From assembly GCF_007923295.1 (NCBI RefSeq), contig NZ_VOIR01000014.1, forward strand, positions 163,825-227,824: DNA of 64,000 nt, in the 5' to 3' direction. The notes beneath the pieces were generated by a model that saw only the letters and a program-made list of their open reading frames with translations, did not search any database and was not told the origin of the DNA. Shown in pieces: positions 18,064 through 26,234 of this stretch (positions are counted from its first letter, which is position 1; each line of letters starts with the position of its first letter). A program made the position numbers and the translations under genes. Source of the DNA: Agrococcus sediminis. Its GTDB lineage: Bacteria > Actinomycetota > Actinomycetes > Actinomycetales > Microbacteriaceae.

Positions 18064-18137
18064 CGCGGGGTGGAGCAGCTCGGTAGCTCGCCGGGCTCAT
18101 AACCCGGAGGTCGCAGGTTCAAATCCTGTCCCCGCAA
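18064..18137 (+). tRNA. tRNA-fMet (initiator, anticodon CAT)
   Basis: A cloverleaf with a seven-base acceptor stem whose 1-72 pair is a C-A mismatch, the hallmark of bacterial initiator tRNA. The anticodon stem has three consecutive G-C pairs next to the loop (CGGG/CCCG) and the anticodon is CAT. The T arm is GCAGG TTCAAAT CCTGT. The 3' CCA is not encoded (CGA follows the discriminator A). Confidence 0.95.
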
Positions 18138-18160
18138 CGAAGTCCGCGAACTGCGGCACG

Positions 18161-18190
18161 AGAAGAGGCGCCCGAGAGGGCGCCTCTTCT
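18161..18190. terminator. Strong hairpin terminator
   Basis: A perfect 13-base-pair stem (AGAAGAGGCGCCC with GGGCGCCTCTTCT) closes a GAGA loop just after tRNA-fMet. It lies between the tRNA and the convergent AIM24 gene and is symmetric, so it could stop transcription from both sides. Confidence 0.8.
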
Positions 18191-18247
18191 GCATGTCCGG
18201 GCGGAGCCCCCGGGCATGGGGTTCGCCGTCTGCAGGCGCTGAGCCCG

Positions 18248-18961
18248 CTACTCGAACAGGCCGCCGATGCCGCCGCCCCCGCCGCCGCCGTTCGAGCCCG
18301 ACGGCTGCTGCCGGCCCTCGCTCGGCTGCACGACGACGAAGCCCGGGCCGTGGAAGGCCAGCTGGAAGGCCTCGCCCGTGCCGCCGCGCAGCATCGAGCG
18401 CATGTTCATGCTGCTCACGACGCTCGGGCTGAGGTTCGACGACCAGCAGACCGCCGCGTTCGGGTCGACGAACGTGGGCTGGCGCGAGCAGTCGAGCAGC
18501 AGCGGCTGCCCCTCGCACGAGACGCCGACGGTGCCGTGCCCGCCGAGCTCGAGGTTGAAGAGCCCGCCGGCCATGATGTTGCCGCTGCGGAGCATCTTGA
18601 TGTCCCACTGCAGGTTCGGGTCGAAGGCGAGCAGGTTCTTGCCGCTCACCGACAGCCCCTCGTTCTCGAGCAGCACCGTGAACACGTTCGCGGCATCCCT
18701 GGCGAGGAACACCTCACCCTGGCCGCGCATCCGCATGAGCGGGGCGCCCTCGCCGGTGACGAGCTTCTTCAGCATGCGCACGGCGCCCGCGCCCTCGTGC
18801 TGGAACTCGATCTGGCCCTGGTAGGCGACCATCGCGCCCTTCGCGGCGAGCACGTCGCCGCCGTTCGAGACGTTGACCCGCAGCATCTTGCTCGACTGCT
18901 TGACCCACCGATCGGTCGACTGGGCCTCCTGGTTCGCCTCGGCGAACAGCTCACTCCTCAT
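18248..18961 (-). CDS. AIM24 family protein
   Basis: A 237-residue beta-rich protein of the AIM24/TRAP-like family. Typical features are KMLRVNV, a central region with MRGQGEVFLARDAANVF and FDPNLQWDIKML, and a C-terminal poly-Gly stretch (SNGGGGGGGIGGLFE). The molecular role in bacteria is not established. It starts at ATG 18961 with GGAGGGGG upstream and overlaps the stop of the thiamine-binding gene by ATGA, forming a two-gene operon. Confidence 0.85.
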   Translation of the reverse strand: MRSELFAEANQEAQSTDRWVKQSSKMLRVNVSNGGDVLAAKGAMVAYQGQIEFQHEGAGAVRMLKKLVTGEGAPLMRMRGQGEVFLARDAANVFTVLLENEGLSVSGKNLLAFDPNLQWDIKMLRSGNIMAGGLFNLELGGHGTVGVSCEGQPLLLDCSRQPTFVDPNAAVCWSSNLSPSVVSSMNMRSMLRGGTGEAFQLAFHGPGFVVVQPSEGRQQPSGSNGGGGGGGIGGLFE

Positions 18962-19263
18962 GCGTCCCCCTCCAGGGCGTGCTCGAGCCTGACGACCTTG
19001 CCGTCGAGCTCTCCGGTCCATCCCGGTCGGATGTCGGCCTTCAGGACGAGGGATGCGCGGGGGCTCACGGCGAGGACGGCGTCGGTGGCGCGCCGCACCA
19101 CGTCGAACACCTCGTCCCACTCGCCCTCGAGCGTCGTGAACATCGCGTCGGTGCGGTTCGGCAGCCCGCTCTCGCGGACGACGCGCACGGCCGCGGCGAC
19201 CGCGTCGTGCACCGAGCCCTCGGGGCCGGCGGTGGCCGGGGCGATGGAGAATGCGACGAGCAT
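18958..19263 (-). CDS. Thiamine-binding protein (YqgV/MTH1187 family)
   Basis: A 101-residue ferredoxin-like-fold protein, recognised from the N-terminus MLVAFSIAP and VVRESGLPNRTDAMFTTLEGEWDEV. Family members bind thiamine or related ligands in the cytoplasm; the physiological role is unclear. The start ATG 19263 has a purine-rich site (GAAGGGAGCAGG) directly upstream. It is the first gene of the operon with AIM24. Confidence 0.85.
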   Translation of the reverse strand: MLVAFSIAPATAGPEGSVHDAVAAAVRVVRESGLPNRTDAMFTTLEGEWDEVFDVVRRATDAVLAVSPRASLVLKADIRPGWTGELDGKVVRLEHALEGDA

Positions 19264-19324
19264 CCTGCTCCCTTCGTCCCCGCGATCCTCGCACCCCGAC
19301 CCTGAGCGCGCCACCGCGCCTGCG

Positions 19325-19330
19325 TAGGCT
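19325..19330 (+). promoter_or_regulatory. -10 box of the amidohydrolase gene (leaderless)
   Basis: TAGGCT, six bases before GTG 19337. The GGAGG in the spacer is too close to the start to act as a ribosome site. Confidence 0.5.
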
Positions 19331-19336
19331 GGAGGC

Positions 19337-20146
19337 GTGAGCGACCCGAGAGCATCCGAGCCGCCGCTGCTGGCCGCCGCCGTGCAGTGGGCGCCGAGCG
19401 AGGACGTCGAGGCCAACCGCGCGGCGGCCGCGGCGTGGATCGACCGCGCGGCCGAGCGCGGGGCGCGGCTCATCGTGCTGCCCGAGTACTCGCAGCACTG
19501 CTCCGCCGACCTCGCGGCGACCGCCCCCGCGGCCGCCGAGCCGCTCGAGGGACCCTTCACCGCGATGCTGCGCGAGCGCGCGGCGGCGCACGGCGCGCTC
19601 GTGATCGCCGGCATGCTCGAGCGGATCGAGGGCGGCGTCGCCAACACGGTCGTCGCGGTCGACGCCGACGGCATCCGGGAGGCGTACCGCAAGGTGCACC
19701 TCTACGACGCGTTCGGCACCCGCGAGTCCGACTGGCTCACGGCCGGCGACGTCGCGCAGGCGCCCGTCGTCGAGGCGCTCGGCACGCGCATCGGCATCGA
19801 GACCTGCTACGACCTGCGCTTCCCGGAGGCGACGCGCAGGCTCGTGGATGCGGGGGCCGACGTGGTCGTCGTGCCCGCGGAGTGGGTGCGCGGGCCGCAG
19901 AAGGAGCGCCACTGGACGACGCTCGTGACGGCGCGCGCGATCGAGTCGACCGTGCACGTCGTCGCCGCCGACCAGGCCCCGCCGCTCGGCGTCGGCTGCT
20001 CGGCGATCGTCGACCCGATGGGCGTCGCGCTCGCCGCGCTCGGCGACGGCGAGGGCATCGCCGTCGCGCCGATCGACCCGGCCGTGACCGCGGCGACCCG
20101 CGCGCGGAACCCGTCGCTCGCGAACCGGCGCTACCGCGTCGGCTGA
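19337..20146 (+). CDS. Carbon-nitrogen hydrolase (nitrilase superfamily)
   Basis: A 269-residue cytoplasmic amidase of the nitrilase superfamily. The Glu-Lys-Cys triad is visible: E50 (LPEYSQ), K119 (YRKVHLYD) and C157 (ETCYDLRFPE). It most resembles omega-amidase or deaminated-glutathione amidase-like enzymes, but the substrate cannot be assigned. It is convergent with the aminotransferase (4-base gap). Aminotransferase and omega-amidase would be a sensible functional pair, though they are on opposite strands. Confidence 0.85.
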   Translation: MSDPRASEPPLLAAAVQWAPSEDVEANRAAAAAWIDRAAERGARLIVLPEYSQHCSADLAATAPAAAEPLEGPFTAMLRERAAAHGALVIAGMLERIEGGVANTVVAVDADGIREAYRKVHLYDAFGTRESDWLTAGDVAQAPVVEALGTRIGIETCYDLRFPEATRRLVDAGADVVVVPAEWVRGPQKERHWTTLVTARAIESTVHVVAADQAPPLGVGCSAIVDPMGVALAALGDGEGIAVAPIDPAVTAATRARNPSLANRRYRVG

Positions 20147-20150
20147 GGGC

Positions 20151-21359
20151 TCAGCGCGCGGGCTCCAGCACCGCGTCCTTCAGGCCCGCGAGCTGCGACG
20201 CCGCCCGGTGGAGCGTGTCGTCCGACTTGCAGAAGGCGAAGCGCATCGTCGAGCGCAGGTCGCGCCGCGACGGGCGCGCGAGCGCCGACAGCGGCACACC
20301 GACCACGCCGACGAGCTCGGGCATCCGCCGCGCGAGCGCCGCAGCGTCGTCGATGCCGAGCGGTGCGGCGTCGGCGAGCAGGAAGTAGCCCGCCATCGCG
20401 TCGTGCACGGCGAAGCCGGCCTTCCGGAGGCCGCGCGCGAGGATGTCGCGCTTGCGCGCGAAGGTCTGCACGATCGTGTCGTAGTGCTCGTCGGCGAGGC
20501 GGAGGCCCACCGCGACGGCCGGCTGCAGCGGCGACGCGTTCACGAACGTGAGGTACTGCTTCACCGCGCCGATCTGCGCGATGCGCTCGGGCGTCGACAT
20601 GATCCAGCCGACCTTCCAGCCCGTGATCGAGAAGGTCTTGCCCGCCGACGAGATCGAGACGAGGCGCTCGCGCGCGGCCTCGAACGCCGCCACGGGCACG
20701 TGCCGCTCGTCGTACACGAGGTGCTCGTAGACCTCGTCGGTGACGATGATCGCGTCGCGCCGCTCGGCGACCCGCACGATGTGCCGCATCGCCTCCTCGC
20801 TGAACACCGCGCCCGTCGGGTTGTGGGGCGAGTTGACGATGATCATGCGGGTGCGCGGGCTCGTCGCGCGCTGCAGGCGGTCGGGGTCGGGCTGGAAGTC
20901 GGGTGCGGCGAGCGGCACCGGCACGAGCACGGCGCCGGCGAGCGCCGCGACCGCCGCGTAGGCGTCGTAGTACGGCTCGAAGGCGATCACCTCGTCGCCG
21001 GGGGAGAGGTACGCGAGCATCGTCGCGGCGAGCGCCTCGGTCGCGCCCGCGGTGACGAGCACGTCGCCGCGGCCGAGCCCGATGCCGTAGAAGCGCCGCT
21101 GGTGCTCGATGATCGCGTCGATGAGCTCGGGGGCGCCGCGGCCCGGGCCGTACTGGTTGCGGCCGTGGTCGATCGCGTGCTTCGCGGCGTCGAGCACGGC
21201 GCGCGGGCCGTCCTCGTCGGGGAAGCCCTGGCCGAGGTTGAGCGCCCCGGTCCTGGTCGCGAGCGCCGTCATCTCGGCGAAGATCGTCGGGGCCAGCCGG
21301 CCGTCCGCCCCGAGCAGGCCCGCGCCCGCCGCCGTCCGCTGCCAAGGTGCCTGCTCCAT
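20151..21359 (-). CDS. PLP-dependent class I/II aminotransferase
   Basis: A 402-residue fold-type I aminotransferase. The pyridoxal phosphate Lys is in SSAGKTFSITGWKVGW (about residue 241); other conserved parts are LGQGFPDEDGP, NSPHNPTGAVF and the C-terminal Arg region STMRFAFCK. It is similar to methionine/kynurenine-type aminotransferases and to DapC-like enzymes; the amino acid specificity is not clear. TAGCGT lies six bases before ATG 21359 with no Shine-Dalgarno (leaderless). Confidence 0.88.
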   Translation of the reverse strand: MEQAPWQRTAAGAGLLGADGRLAPTIFAEMTALATRTGALNLGQGFPDEDGPRAVLDAAKHAIDHGRNQYGPGRGAPELIDAIIEHQRRFYGIGLGRGDVLVTAGATEALAATMLAYLSPGDEVIAFEPYYDAYAAVAALAGAVLVPVPLAAPDFQPDPDRLQRATSPRTRMIIVNSPHNPTGAVFSEEAMRHIVRVAERRDAIIVTDEVYEHLVYDERHVPVAAFEAARERLVSISSAGKTFSITGWKVGWIMSTPERIAQIGAVKQYLTFVNASPLQPAVAVGLRLADEHYDTIVQTFARKRDILARGLRKAGFAVHDAMAGYFLLADAAPLGIDDAAALARRMPELVGVVGVPLSALARPSRRDLRSTMRFAFCKSDDTLHRAASQLAGLKDAVLEPAR

Positions 21360-21365
21360 GCTCCG

Positions 21366-21371
21366 ACGCTA
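21366..21371 (-). promoter_or_regulatory. -10 box of the aminotransferase gene (leaderless)
   Basis: TAGCGT on the minus strand, six bases before the ATG at 21359. Confidence 0.5.
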
Positions 21372-21451
21372 CCCGTTCCGGCGTCCCTTCCGGTGGATCG
21401 ACATCGGGACCGCATGGGAATCGCATGGACTCCGGTGCGATGCTCGAAGCC

Positions 21452-22834
21452 ATGAGCAACCCGCACGACCGCGTCCCGAACCCCATGGGACCGCAGCCCG
21501 CGCAGCCGCCCCAGGGCGACTGGCGCTGGCAGCACCCGACCGCATCCGTCCCCGCCGGCGCCCCCGTCGGCACCCCGGCCGCTGCCGCGCCGCAGGCCGA
21601 CCGGCCCGACCCCTGGGCCGCGACCCGGCCGTTCCAGCCGGTCCCGCAGGCGCAGCCGCACCCGGCGCCGGCCGCTCCGCGCCGGCGCACCGGACTCGTC
21701 GTCACCTCGGTCGTCGCGGCGGCGCTGCTCGGCGGCGCGGCCGGCTTCGGCGGCGGCGCGCTCGCCGGCACGCTGCAGCCGCAGGCGCAGTCGCAGTCGC
21801 AGTCGGCGACGCAGGACGCCGGCACGACGGGCGAGACGGTCGCCGACCCGCAGACGATCGCCGACGTCGCGGCCGCTGCGGGCCCCTCGGTCGTCACCGT
21901 ACAGGCGTCGTCCCAAGCGGGCTCGGGCGAGGGCTCGGGCGTGGCCGTCGCGGCCGGCGGCTACATCGTGACCAACAACCACGTCGTGACGCTCGACGGC
22001 CAGGCGGCCGACGCATCCATCACCGTCGAGACGAGCGACGGCCGGCTGCTCGCCGCCGAGATCGTCGGCACCGACCCCGTCGTGGACCTCGCCGTGATCA
22101 AGGTCGACGCCGACCTGCCGGTCGTGACCTTCGCCTCGAGCGACGACGTGCGCGTCGGCGACACGGCGATCGCGATCGGCGCGCCGCTCGGCCTGTCGAA
22201 CTCGGTCACCGACGGCATCGTCTCCGCCGTCGACCGCGGCCTGCGCATCGCCGGCAGCGCGGCCCCCGAGGGCGACGAGCAGCAGTCCGAGCAGTCGCCG
22301 TTCGGCTTCTGGCAGGAGAACGGCGCGCAGGCCGCGCAGGAGGCCATCTCGATCCCCGTGGTGCAGACGGATGCGTCGATCAACCCGGGCAACTCGGGCG
22401 GCGCGCTGCTGAACGCCTCCGGGCAGCTCGTCGGCGTCAACGTCGCGATCGCCAGCATGGGCCAGGGCGAGTCGGCCGGCTCGATCGGCATCGGCTTCGC
22501 GATCGAGTCGAGCCTCGTGCAGCGCGTCGTCGAGGAGCTCATCGGCTCGGGCGAGGCGACGCACGGCCTGCTCGGCGCGACCGTCAGCGACGTGACCGAC
22601 GCCTCCGTCGGCACGGTCGGCGCGCAGATCCGCGAGCTGTCGGAGGGCGGCGCCGCCGAGGCGGCCGGGCTGCAGCCGGGCGACGTGATCACCGCCGTCG
22701 ACGGTGCCCCGGTCACGAACGCGATCGACGCGACAGCGCAGGTGCGCGCCCATGCCGCCGGCGCGACCGTGACGATCGCCTACCAGCGCGACGGCCAGGA
22801 GGCCGAGGCGGAGGTGACGCTGGGCGGGCTCTAG
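21452..22834 (+). CDS. HtrA/DegP-like membrane-anchored serine protease
   Basis: A 460-residue envelope quality-control protease. A Pro/Gln-rich cytoplasmic tail (1-79) and one membrane helix (about 81-106) precede a trypsin-like domain with H177 (TNNHVV), D212 (DPVVDLAV) and S315 (NPGNSGGALL), then one PDZ domain (about 355-455). The start ATG 21452 is one of three in-frame ATGs (21425, 21440, 21452). It is chosen because a GATGCT box lies seven bases upstream and no Shine-Dalgarno is present. The stop shares a CTAG with the stop of the convergent gene. Confidence 0.88.
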   Translation: MSNPHDRVPNPMGPQPAQPPQGDWRWQHPTASVPAGAPVGTPAAAAPQADRPDPWAATRPFQPVPQAQPHPAPAAPRRRTGLVVTSVVAAALLGGAAGFGGGALAGTLQPQAQSQSQSATQDAGTTGETVADPQTIADVAAAAGPSVVTVQASSQAGSGEGSGVAVAAGGYIVTNNHVVTLDGQAADASITVETSDGRLLAAEIVGTDPVVDLAVIKVDADLPVVTFASSDDVRVGDTAIAIGAPLGLSNSVTDGIVSAVDRGLRIAGSAAPEGDEQQSEQSPFGFWQENGAQAAQEAISIPVVQTDASINPGNSGGALLNASGQLVGVNVAIASMGQGESAGSIGIGFAIESSLVQRVVEELIGSGEATHGLLGATVSDVTDASVGTVGAQIRELSEGGAAEAAGLQPGDVITAVDGAPVTNAIDATAQVRAHAAGATVTIAYQRDGQEAEAEVTLGGL

Positions 22835-23778
22835 CCCGCGCGGCTCTCGTCCGACGGCGCGTCGCCGGGTGCATCCTGCATCTGCGACGCGCCGTCGCCG
22901 CGTCGCAGCTCGGTGACGTCGCCGCCGACCTCCTCGTCCGGGCCGAGGCCCGGCTCGTGCTGCGGCTCCTGCGCACGCCGCTCGCGCAGCCGGCGCAGGC
23001 CCCCGGCGAGGCCCTCGCGCTCGATGTCGCGCGCCTCGCGGATGCGCTGGCCGAGGTTGGGCCGCACCTCCTTGATGACGGGGGTGAGGTTGGCGTCGAA
23101 CGAGACCGGCGCTGGCCCGAAGGCCTCCTTCGCGGCCTTCACGATCTGCCGGCCGAGGATGTTGTTGCCGACGCCGCCGACCACGGCGCCGATGCCGAAC
23201 GGCATCGCGCGGCCGAGCATCGACGCACCGGTGTTGCGCGCCATGCGCCGCAGGAAGGCGCGGCGCAGGAAGTCGACGACCTGTCCCATCGAGCCGCTCG
23301 GCAGGCGCGAGGTGATGAGCTCGCCCCAGAACGCGTTGCCGGCCGCGCCGCGGCCGAGGGCGCGCTCGGTCGCCCGCCTGACGAGCGCCGTGCCGCCGTT
23401 GCCGAGCATGATGCCCATCACGAGCGCCTTCGCGCGCTCCTCGTCCTCGACGACGATGCCGTGCACCTCGGCGACCGCCTGCGCGTAGAAGGCGCTCGCC
23501 TCGAGGAAGCCGATCGTCTCGGCCATCGTGAGCCCGAGCGAGGCGACCGTGCCGATGCCGGGCGCGACCGCGCTCGCGCCGACCGCGGCGCCGCCGGTGG
23601 AGACGGCGGCGAGGTACTGCCGCTCGAGCCGGCCGAGCATCTCGGCGGGGGTCATCTGCGGGTTGCGGCGCCGGAGCGCTCGCAGGTGGTTGACGACGAG
23701 CGGCCGCTGCACGCCCAGGATGCCCTCGAGCGTCCTGACCATCCAGCCCAGGTCCTCGTCGCGGTCGATCTCTCGCAT
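22831..23778 (-). CDS. Hypothetical protein with Gly/Ala-rich hydrophobic segments
   Basis: A 315-residue protein with no recognised family, loosely EcsC-like in pattern. Two Gly/Ala-rich hydrophobic stretches (about 60-95 and 185-215, AMPFGIGAVVGGVGNNILG) are embedded in a helical, charged protein with an acidic tail. ATG 23778 has a GGGGGACG site upstream. The gene is convergent to htrA and the two stop codons overlap within one CTAG. Confidence 0.7.
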   Translation of the reverse strand: MREIDRDEDLGWMVRTLEGILGVQRPLVVNHLRALRRRNPQMTPAEMLGRLERQYLAAVSTGGAAVGASAVAPGIGTVASLGLTMAETIGFLEASAFYAQAVAEVHGIVVEDEERAKALVMGIMLGNGGTALVRRATERALGRGAAGNAFWGELITSRLPSGSMGQVVDFLRRAFLRRMARNTGASMLGRAMPFGIGAVVGGVGNNILGRQIVKAAKEAFGPAPVSFDANLTPVIKEVRPNLGQRIREARDIEREGLAGGLRRLRERRAQEPQHEPGLGPDEEVGGDVTELRRGDGASQMQDAPGDAPSDESRAG

Positions 23779-23876
23779 GGCGTCCCCCTGCCGGTCGGTG
23801 CCGGGCCGTGCCCGGCGTACCCCAGAAGCATGGCCCAGGAGAGCCGGGAACGGGCTGAGCGTGGGATCATGGACCC

Positions 23877-24170
23877 ATGACTGACACGTTCGGACCGGAC
23901 AGCCCTGGCCCCGGCAGCGTCGGCTCCGGCGGGAGCACCGACGTGCTCGACCGCGAGCTCGAGAAGCTCCTCAACGAGGAGTCGGTGGAGGACGGCGACC
24001 ACGATCGCTTCTCCCACTACGTCAAGAAGGAGAAGATCCTGCAGTCGGCGCTCTCGGGCAAGCCGGTGCGGGCGCTCTGCGGCAAGAAGTGGACGCCGGG
24101 CCGCGACCCGGAGAAGTTCCCGATCTGCCCGAGCTGCAAGGAGATCTACGAGCGCCTGCGCGAGGAGTAG
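23877..24170 (+). CDS. DUF3039 family protein
   Basis: A 97-residue actinobacterial protein: a flexible Gly/Ser-rich N-terminus followed by a conserved core (VLDRELEKLLNEE, DHDRFSHYVKKEKI). The core has three cysteines (VRALCGKKW, FPICPSCKEIYE) that could bind zinc with His47 (SHYV). The function is unknown. A GATCAT box lies six bases before the ATG with no Shine-Dalgarno, suggesting a leaderless start. Confidence 0.8.
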   Translation: MTDTFGPDSPGPGSVGSGGSTDVLDRELEKLLNEESVEDGDHDRFSHYVKKEKILQSALSGKPVRALCGKKWTPGRDPEKFPICPSCKEIYERLREE

Positions 24171-24183
24171 CCGCGCGCCGGAC

Positions 24184-24215
24184 GCCTCAGCGGAACACGG
24201 GCCTCAGCGGAACAC
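24184..24215. repeat. Short tandem duplication at the 3' end of pncB
   Basis: The 15-mer GCCTCAGCGGAACAC occurs at 24184-24198 and again at 24201-24215 (17-base period). It includes the stop codon and the last codons of the nicotinate phosphoribosyltransferase gene, so the extra copy lies just past the stop. It looks like a recent slippage event. Confidence 0.7.
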
Positions 24216-25511
24216 CGTCGGGATGGCGGGCTCGCCGCGGGCGAGGCGGTGCGCCTCGACCGGCAGCTCCTCGACCGACGCGGCGTGGCGCTCGCGCGCC
24301 AGCTCGACGCCCCCGTGGCCGAGCCAGCGGTCGTCGATCTCCCCGCCCGCCACGAGCGGCACCTGCAGCGCGCGGCCGCCGGCGGCCGCCGCGTCGAGCG
24401 TCGCGCGGTGGTCGGTGACGAGCACCGCCTCCTCGACGGCGACGCCGCCCTCGAGGCGGCGCACGGCCACCTTCTCGCCCGGGTGCGACGCCTTGTCCTC
24501 GCTCCGCTTGCCGACGCCCACCCAGGCGCCGTCGTCGCCCTGGCGCGCGACGAGCTTGTAGACCATGCCGGCGGCGGGCGCGCCCGAGCCGGTGACGACG
24601 CTCGTGCCGACGCCGTACGCATCCACCGGGCTCGCCTGCAGGCCCGCGATCGCGTACTCGTCGAGGTCGCTCGTGACGGTGATGCGCGTGCCGGTCGCGC
24701 CGAGCGAGTCGAGCAGCGCGCGGGCATCGGCGGCCACCTCGGCGAGGTCGCCCGAGTCGAGGCGGATGCCGCCGAGGCCGGTGCCGGCGACCTCGATCGC
24801 CGTGCGGATGCCCTGCTCGATGTCGTACGTGTCGACGAGCAGCGTCGTGCCGACGCCGAGCACGTCGATCTGCGCCTGGAAGGCCTCGGCCTCGGAGTCG
24901 TGCAGCAGCGTGAAGGAGTGCGCCGCCGTGCCCATCGTGGGGATGCCCCAGCGGGCGCCCGCGGCGAGGTTGCTGGTGGCGTCGAAGCCGGCGATGTACG
25001 CGGCGCGGGCGGCCGCCACGGCCGACTCCTCGCTCGCGCGGCGCGAGCCCATCTCGGCGACCGGCCGCCCCTTCGCGGCGCGCGTCATGCGCGTCGCGGC
25101 GTTCGCCACGGCCGAGTCGTAGTTGAGCACCGAGAGCGCCACGGTCTCGAGCACGACCGCCTCGGCGAAGGTGCCCTCGACCACCAGGATCGGGGAGCCG
25201 GGGAAGTAGAGCTCGCCCTCCGCGTAGCCGCGGATGTCGCCCGAGAAGCGGTAGTCGGCGAGCCAGTCGAGCAGCTCCGCCGAGACGATGCGGTGGTCGC
25301 GGAGGAAGCGCAGCTCCGCGTCGCCGAAGCGGAACTCGGCGACCCGGTCGAGGAAGCGGCCGGTGCCGGCGACCACGCCGTAGCGGCGAGCACCCGGCAG
25401 GCGGCGGGCGAAGGCCTCGAAGACGGAGGGCCGGAACGCGGTGCCGGAGCGCATCGCGGCATCGATCATCGTCAGCTCGTAGCGGTCGGTCATGAGCGCG
25501 GTGTCGGTCAC
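24204..25511 (-). CDS. pncB: Nicotinate phosphoribosyltransferase
   Basis: A 435-residue enzyme converting nicotinate, PRPP and ATP to nicotinate mononucleotide in the NAD salvage pathway. It is recognised by ALMTDRYELTM at the N-terminus, EGTFAEAVVLETVALSVLN, GMGTAAHS-like GTAAHSFTLLH, LLVDTYDIEQG and GGIRLDSGDL. The length matches the bacterial family. The start is GTG 25511 because a TAGGCT box lies seven bases upstream and the next ATG would remove the conserved TDTALMTD context only partly. No Shine-Dalgarno is present. It is divergent from the GNAT gene. Confidence 0.9.
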   Translation of the reverse strand: MTDTALMTDRYELTMIDAAMRSGTAFRPSVFEAFARRLPGARRYGVVAGTGRFLDRVAEFRFGDAELRFLRDHRIVSAELLDWLADYRFSGDIRGYAEGELYFPGSPILVVEGTFAEAVVLETVALSVLNYDSAVANAATRMTRAAKGRPVAEMGSRRASEESAVAAARAAYIAGFDATSNLAAGARWGIPTMGTAAHSFTLLHDSEAEAFQAQIDVLGVGTTLLVDTYDIEQGIRTAIEVAGTGLGGIRLDSGDLAEVAADARALLDSLGATGTRITVTSDLDEYAIAGLQASPVDAYGVGTSVVTGSGAPAAGMVYKLVARQGDDGAWVGVGKRSEDKASHPGEKVAVRRLEGGVAVEEAVLVTDHRATLDAAAAGGRALQVPLVAGGEIDDRWLGHGGVELARERHAASVEELPVEAHRLARGEPAIPTVFR

Positions 25512-25518
25512 GAGCGCC

Positions 25519-25524
25519 AGCCTA
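25519..25524 (-). promoter_or_regulatory. -10 box of pncB (leaderless)
   Basis: TAGGCT on the minus strand, seven bases before GTG 25511. Confidence 0.5.
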
Positions 25525-25562
25525 CGACGGCGGCCTGGGGCGACCGCCTCGACGACGCCCGG

Positions 25563-25568
25563 TAGCGT
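25563..25568 (+). promoter_or_regulatory. -10 box of the GNAT gene (leaderless)
   Basis: TAGCGT, six bases before GTG 25575, with no ribosome site between. Confidence 0.5.
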
Positions 25569-25574
25569 GGCTCG

Positions 25575-26186
25575 GTGCCCCGAACCATCCGCCCCCTGCC
25601 CGACGGCGTCGCGCTGCGCGAGCCGACGCCCGCCGACGCGCCCGCCTGGGCCGCCTTCCTCGTGCGGGAGCAGGAGCGCACGTACGCGGGCCGGCTGCCC
25701 GACGACTTCGGGGTGCGCGGGCTCGCGCAGGCGAACGTCGTCGGGCTCGCGCGCGCCTTCGCGGAGCCGGGCGACGCCGTGCGCCGCATCGCGTGGCAGG
25801 GCGACCGCATCGTGGGCCTCGCGGCGTCGAGCGCCGCGCCCGCCCGCTGGGAGGTCGAGCTGGGGCTCGTGCCGCCGCCCGCCGAGCGCGAGCTCGACCG
25901 GCTCTACGTGGCGGCCGAGATGCACGGCACCGCGGTCGGCGCCGCGCTCTTCGACGCGGTCGTCGACGACCGCGCGCTGTACCTGTGGCTCATCGACGGC
26001 AACGAGCGCGCGGGCCGCTTCTACGAGCGCCGCGGCTTCCGGCACCTCGACGAGCGGGTGTCGACGGGCCCGACGTGGGGCGGCATCCCGATGCACCGCA
26101 TGGTGCGCGCGCCGGAGCTGGGGGCGGCGACCCTTTCGGGTCGCCGCCGCGACGCCAGCGCCGAGGCCCGTCTCGGGCCGAGGTGA
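25575..26186 (+). CDS. GNAT family N-acetyltransferase
   Basis: A 203-residue acyl-CoA transferase. The GNAT core is visible: strand beta4 ELDRLYVAAEMHGTAVGAAL includes the pyrophosphate-binding turn (here MHGTAVG, a variant of QxxGxG/A), and beta6-alpha4 gives LWLIDGNERAGRFYERRGF. The substrate is unknown. The last 20 or so residues are encoded across a perfect hairpin (26123-26148), so the C-terminal tail may be non-essential or the annotated stop may be beyond an ancestral one. The start is GTG 25575. Confidence 0.82.
   Translation: MPRTIRPLPDGVALREPTPADAPAWAAFLVREQERTYAGRLPDDFGVRGLAQANVVGLARAFAEPGDAVRRIAWQGDRIVGLAASSAAPARWEVELGLVPPPAERELDRLYVAAEMHGTAVGAALFDAVVDDRALYLWLIDGNERAGRFYERRGFRHLDERVSTGPTWGGIPMHRMVRAPELGAATLSGRRRDASAEARLGPR
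26123..26148. terminator. Terminator-like hairpin inside the end of the GNAT gene
   Basis: A perfect 11-base-pair stem (GGCGGCGACCC with GGGTCGCCGCC) with a TTTC loop. It lies between the GNAT core and the convergent ABC operon and could stop transcription from both sides, although GNAT coding continues 38 bases past it. No T tract follows. Confidence 0.4.
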
Positions 26187-26234
26187 GCCGGTGCGGGCGG
26201 CGCGGCGGTGCTCAGCCTCGCCCGCGTCCGCTCG

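Noticed and set aside
18958-19263. Thiamine riboswitch upstream of the thiamine-binding protein gene
   Set aside because: The upstream 70 bases are occupied by the divergent promoter; no TPP-aptamer elements such as CTGAGA are present.
21411-21442. SigH-type promoter upstream of htrA (GGAAT at 21417)
   Set aside because: Eighteen bases downstream the sequence is ATG, not GTT, so the consensus is not met.
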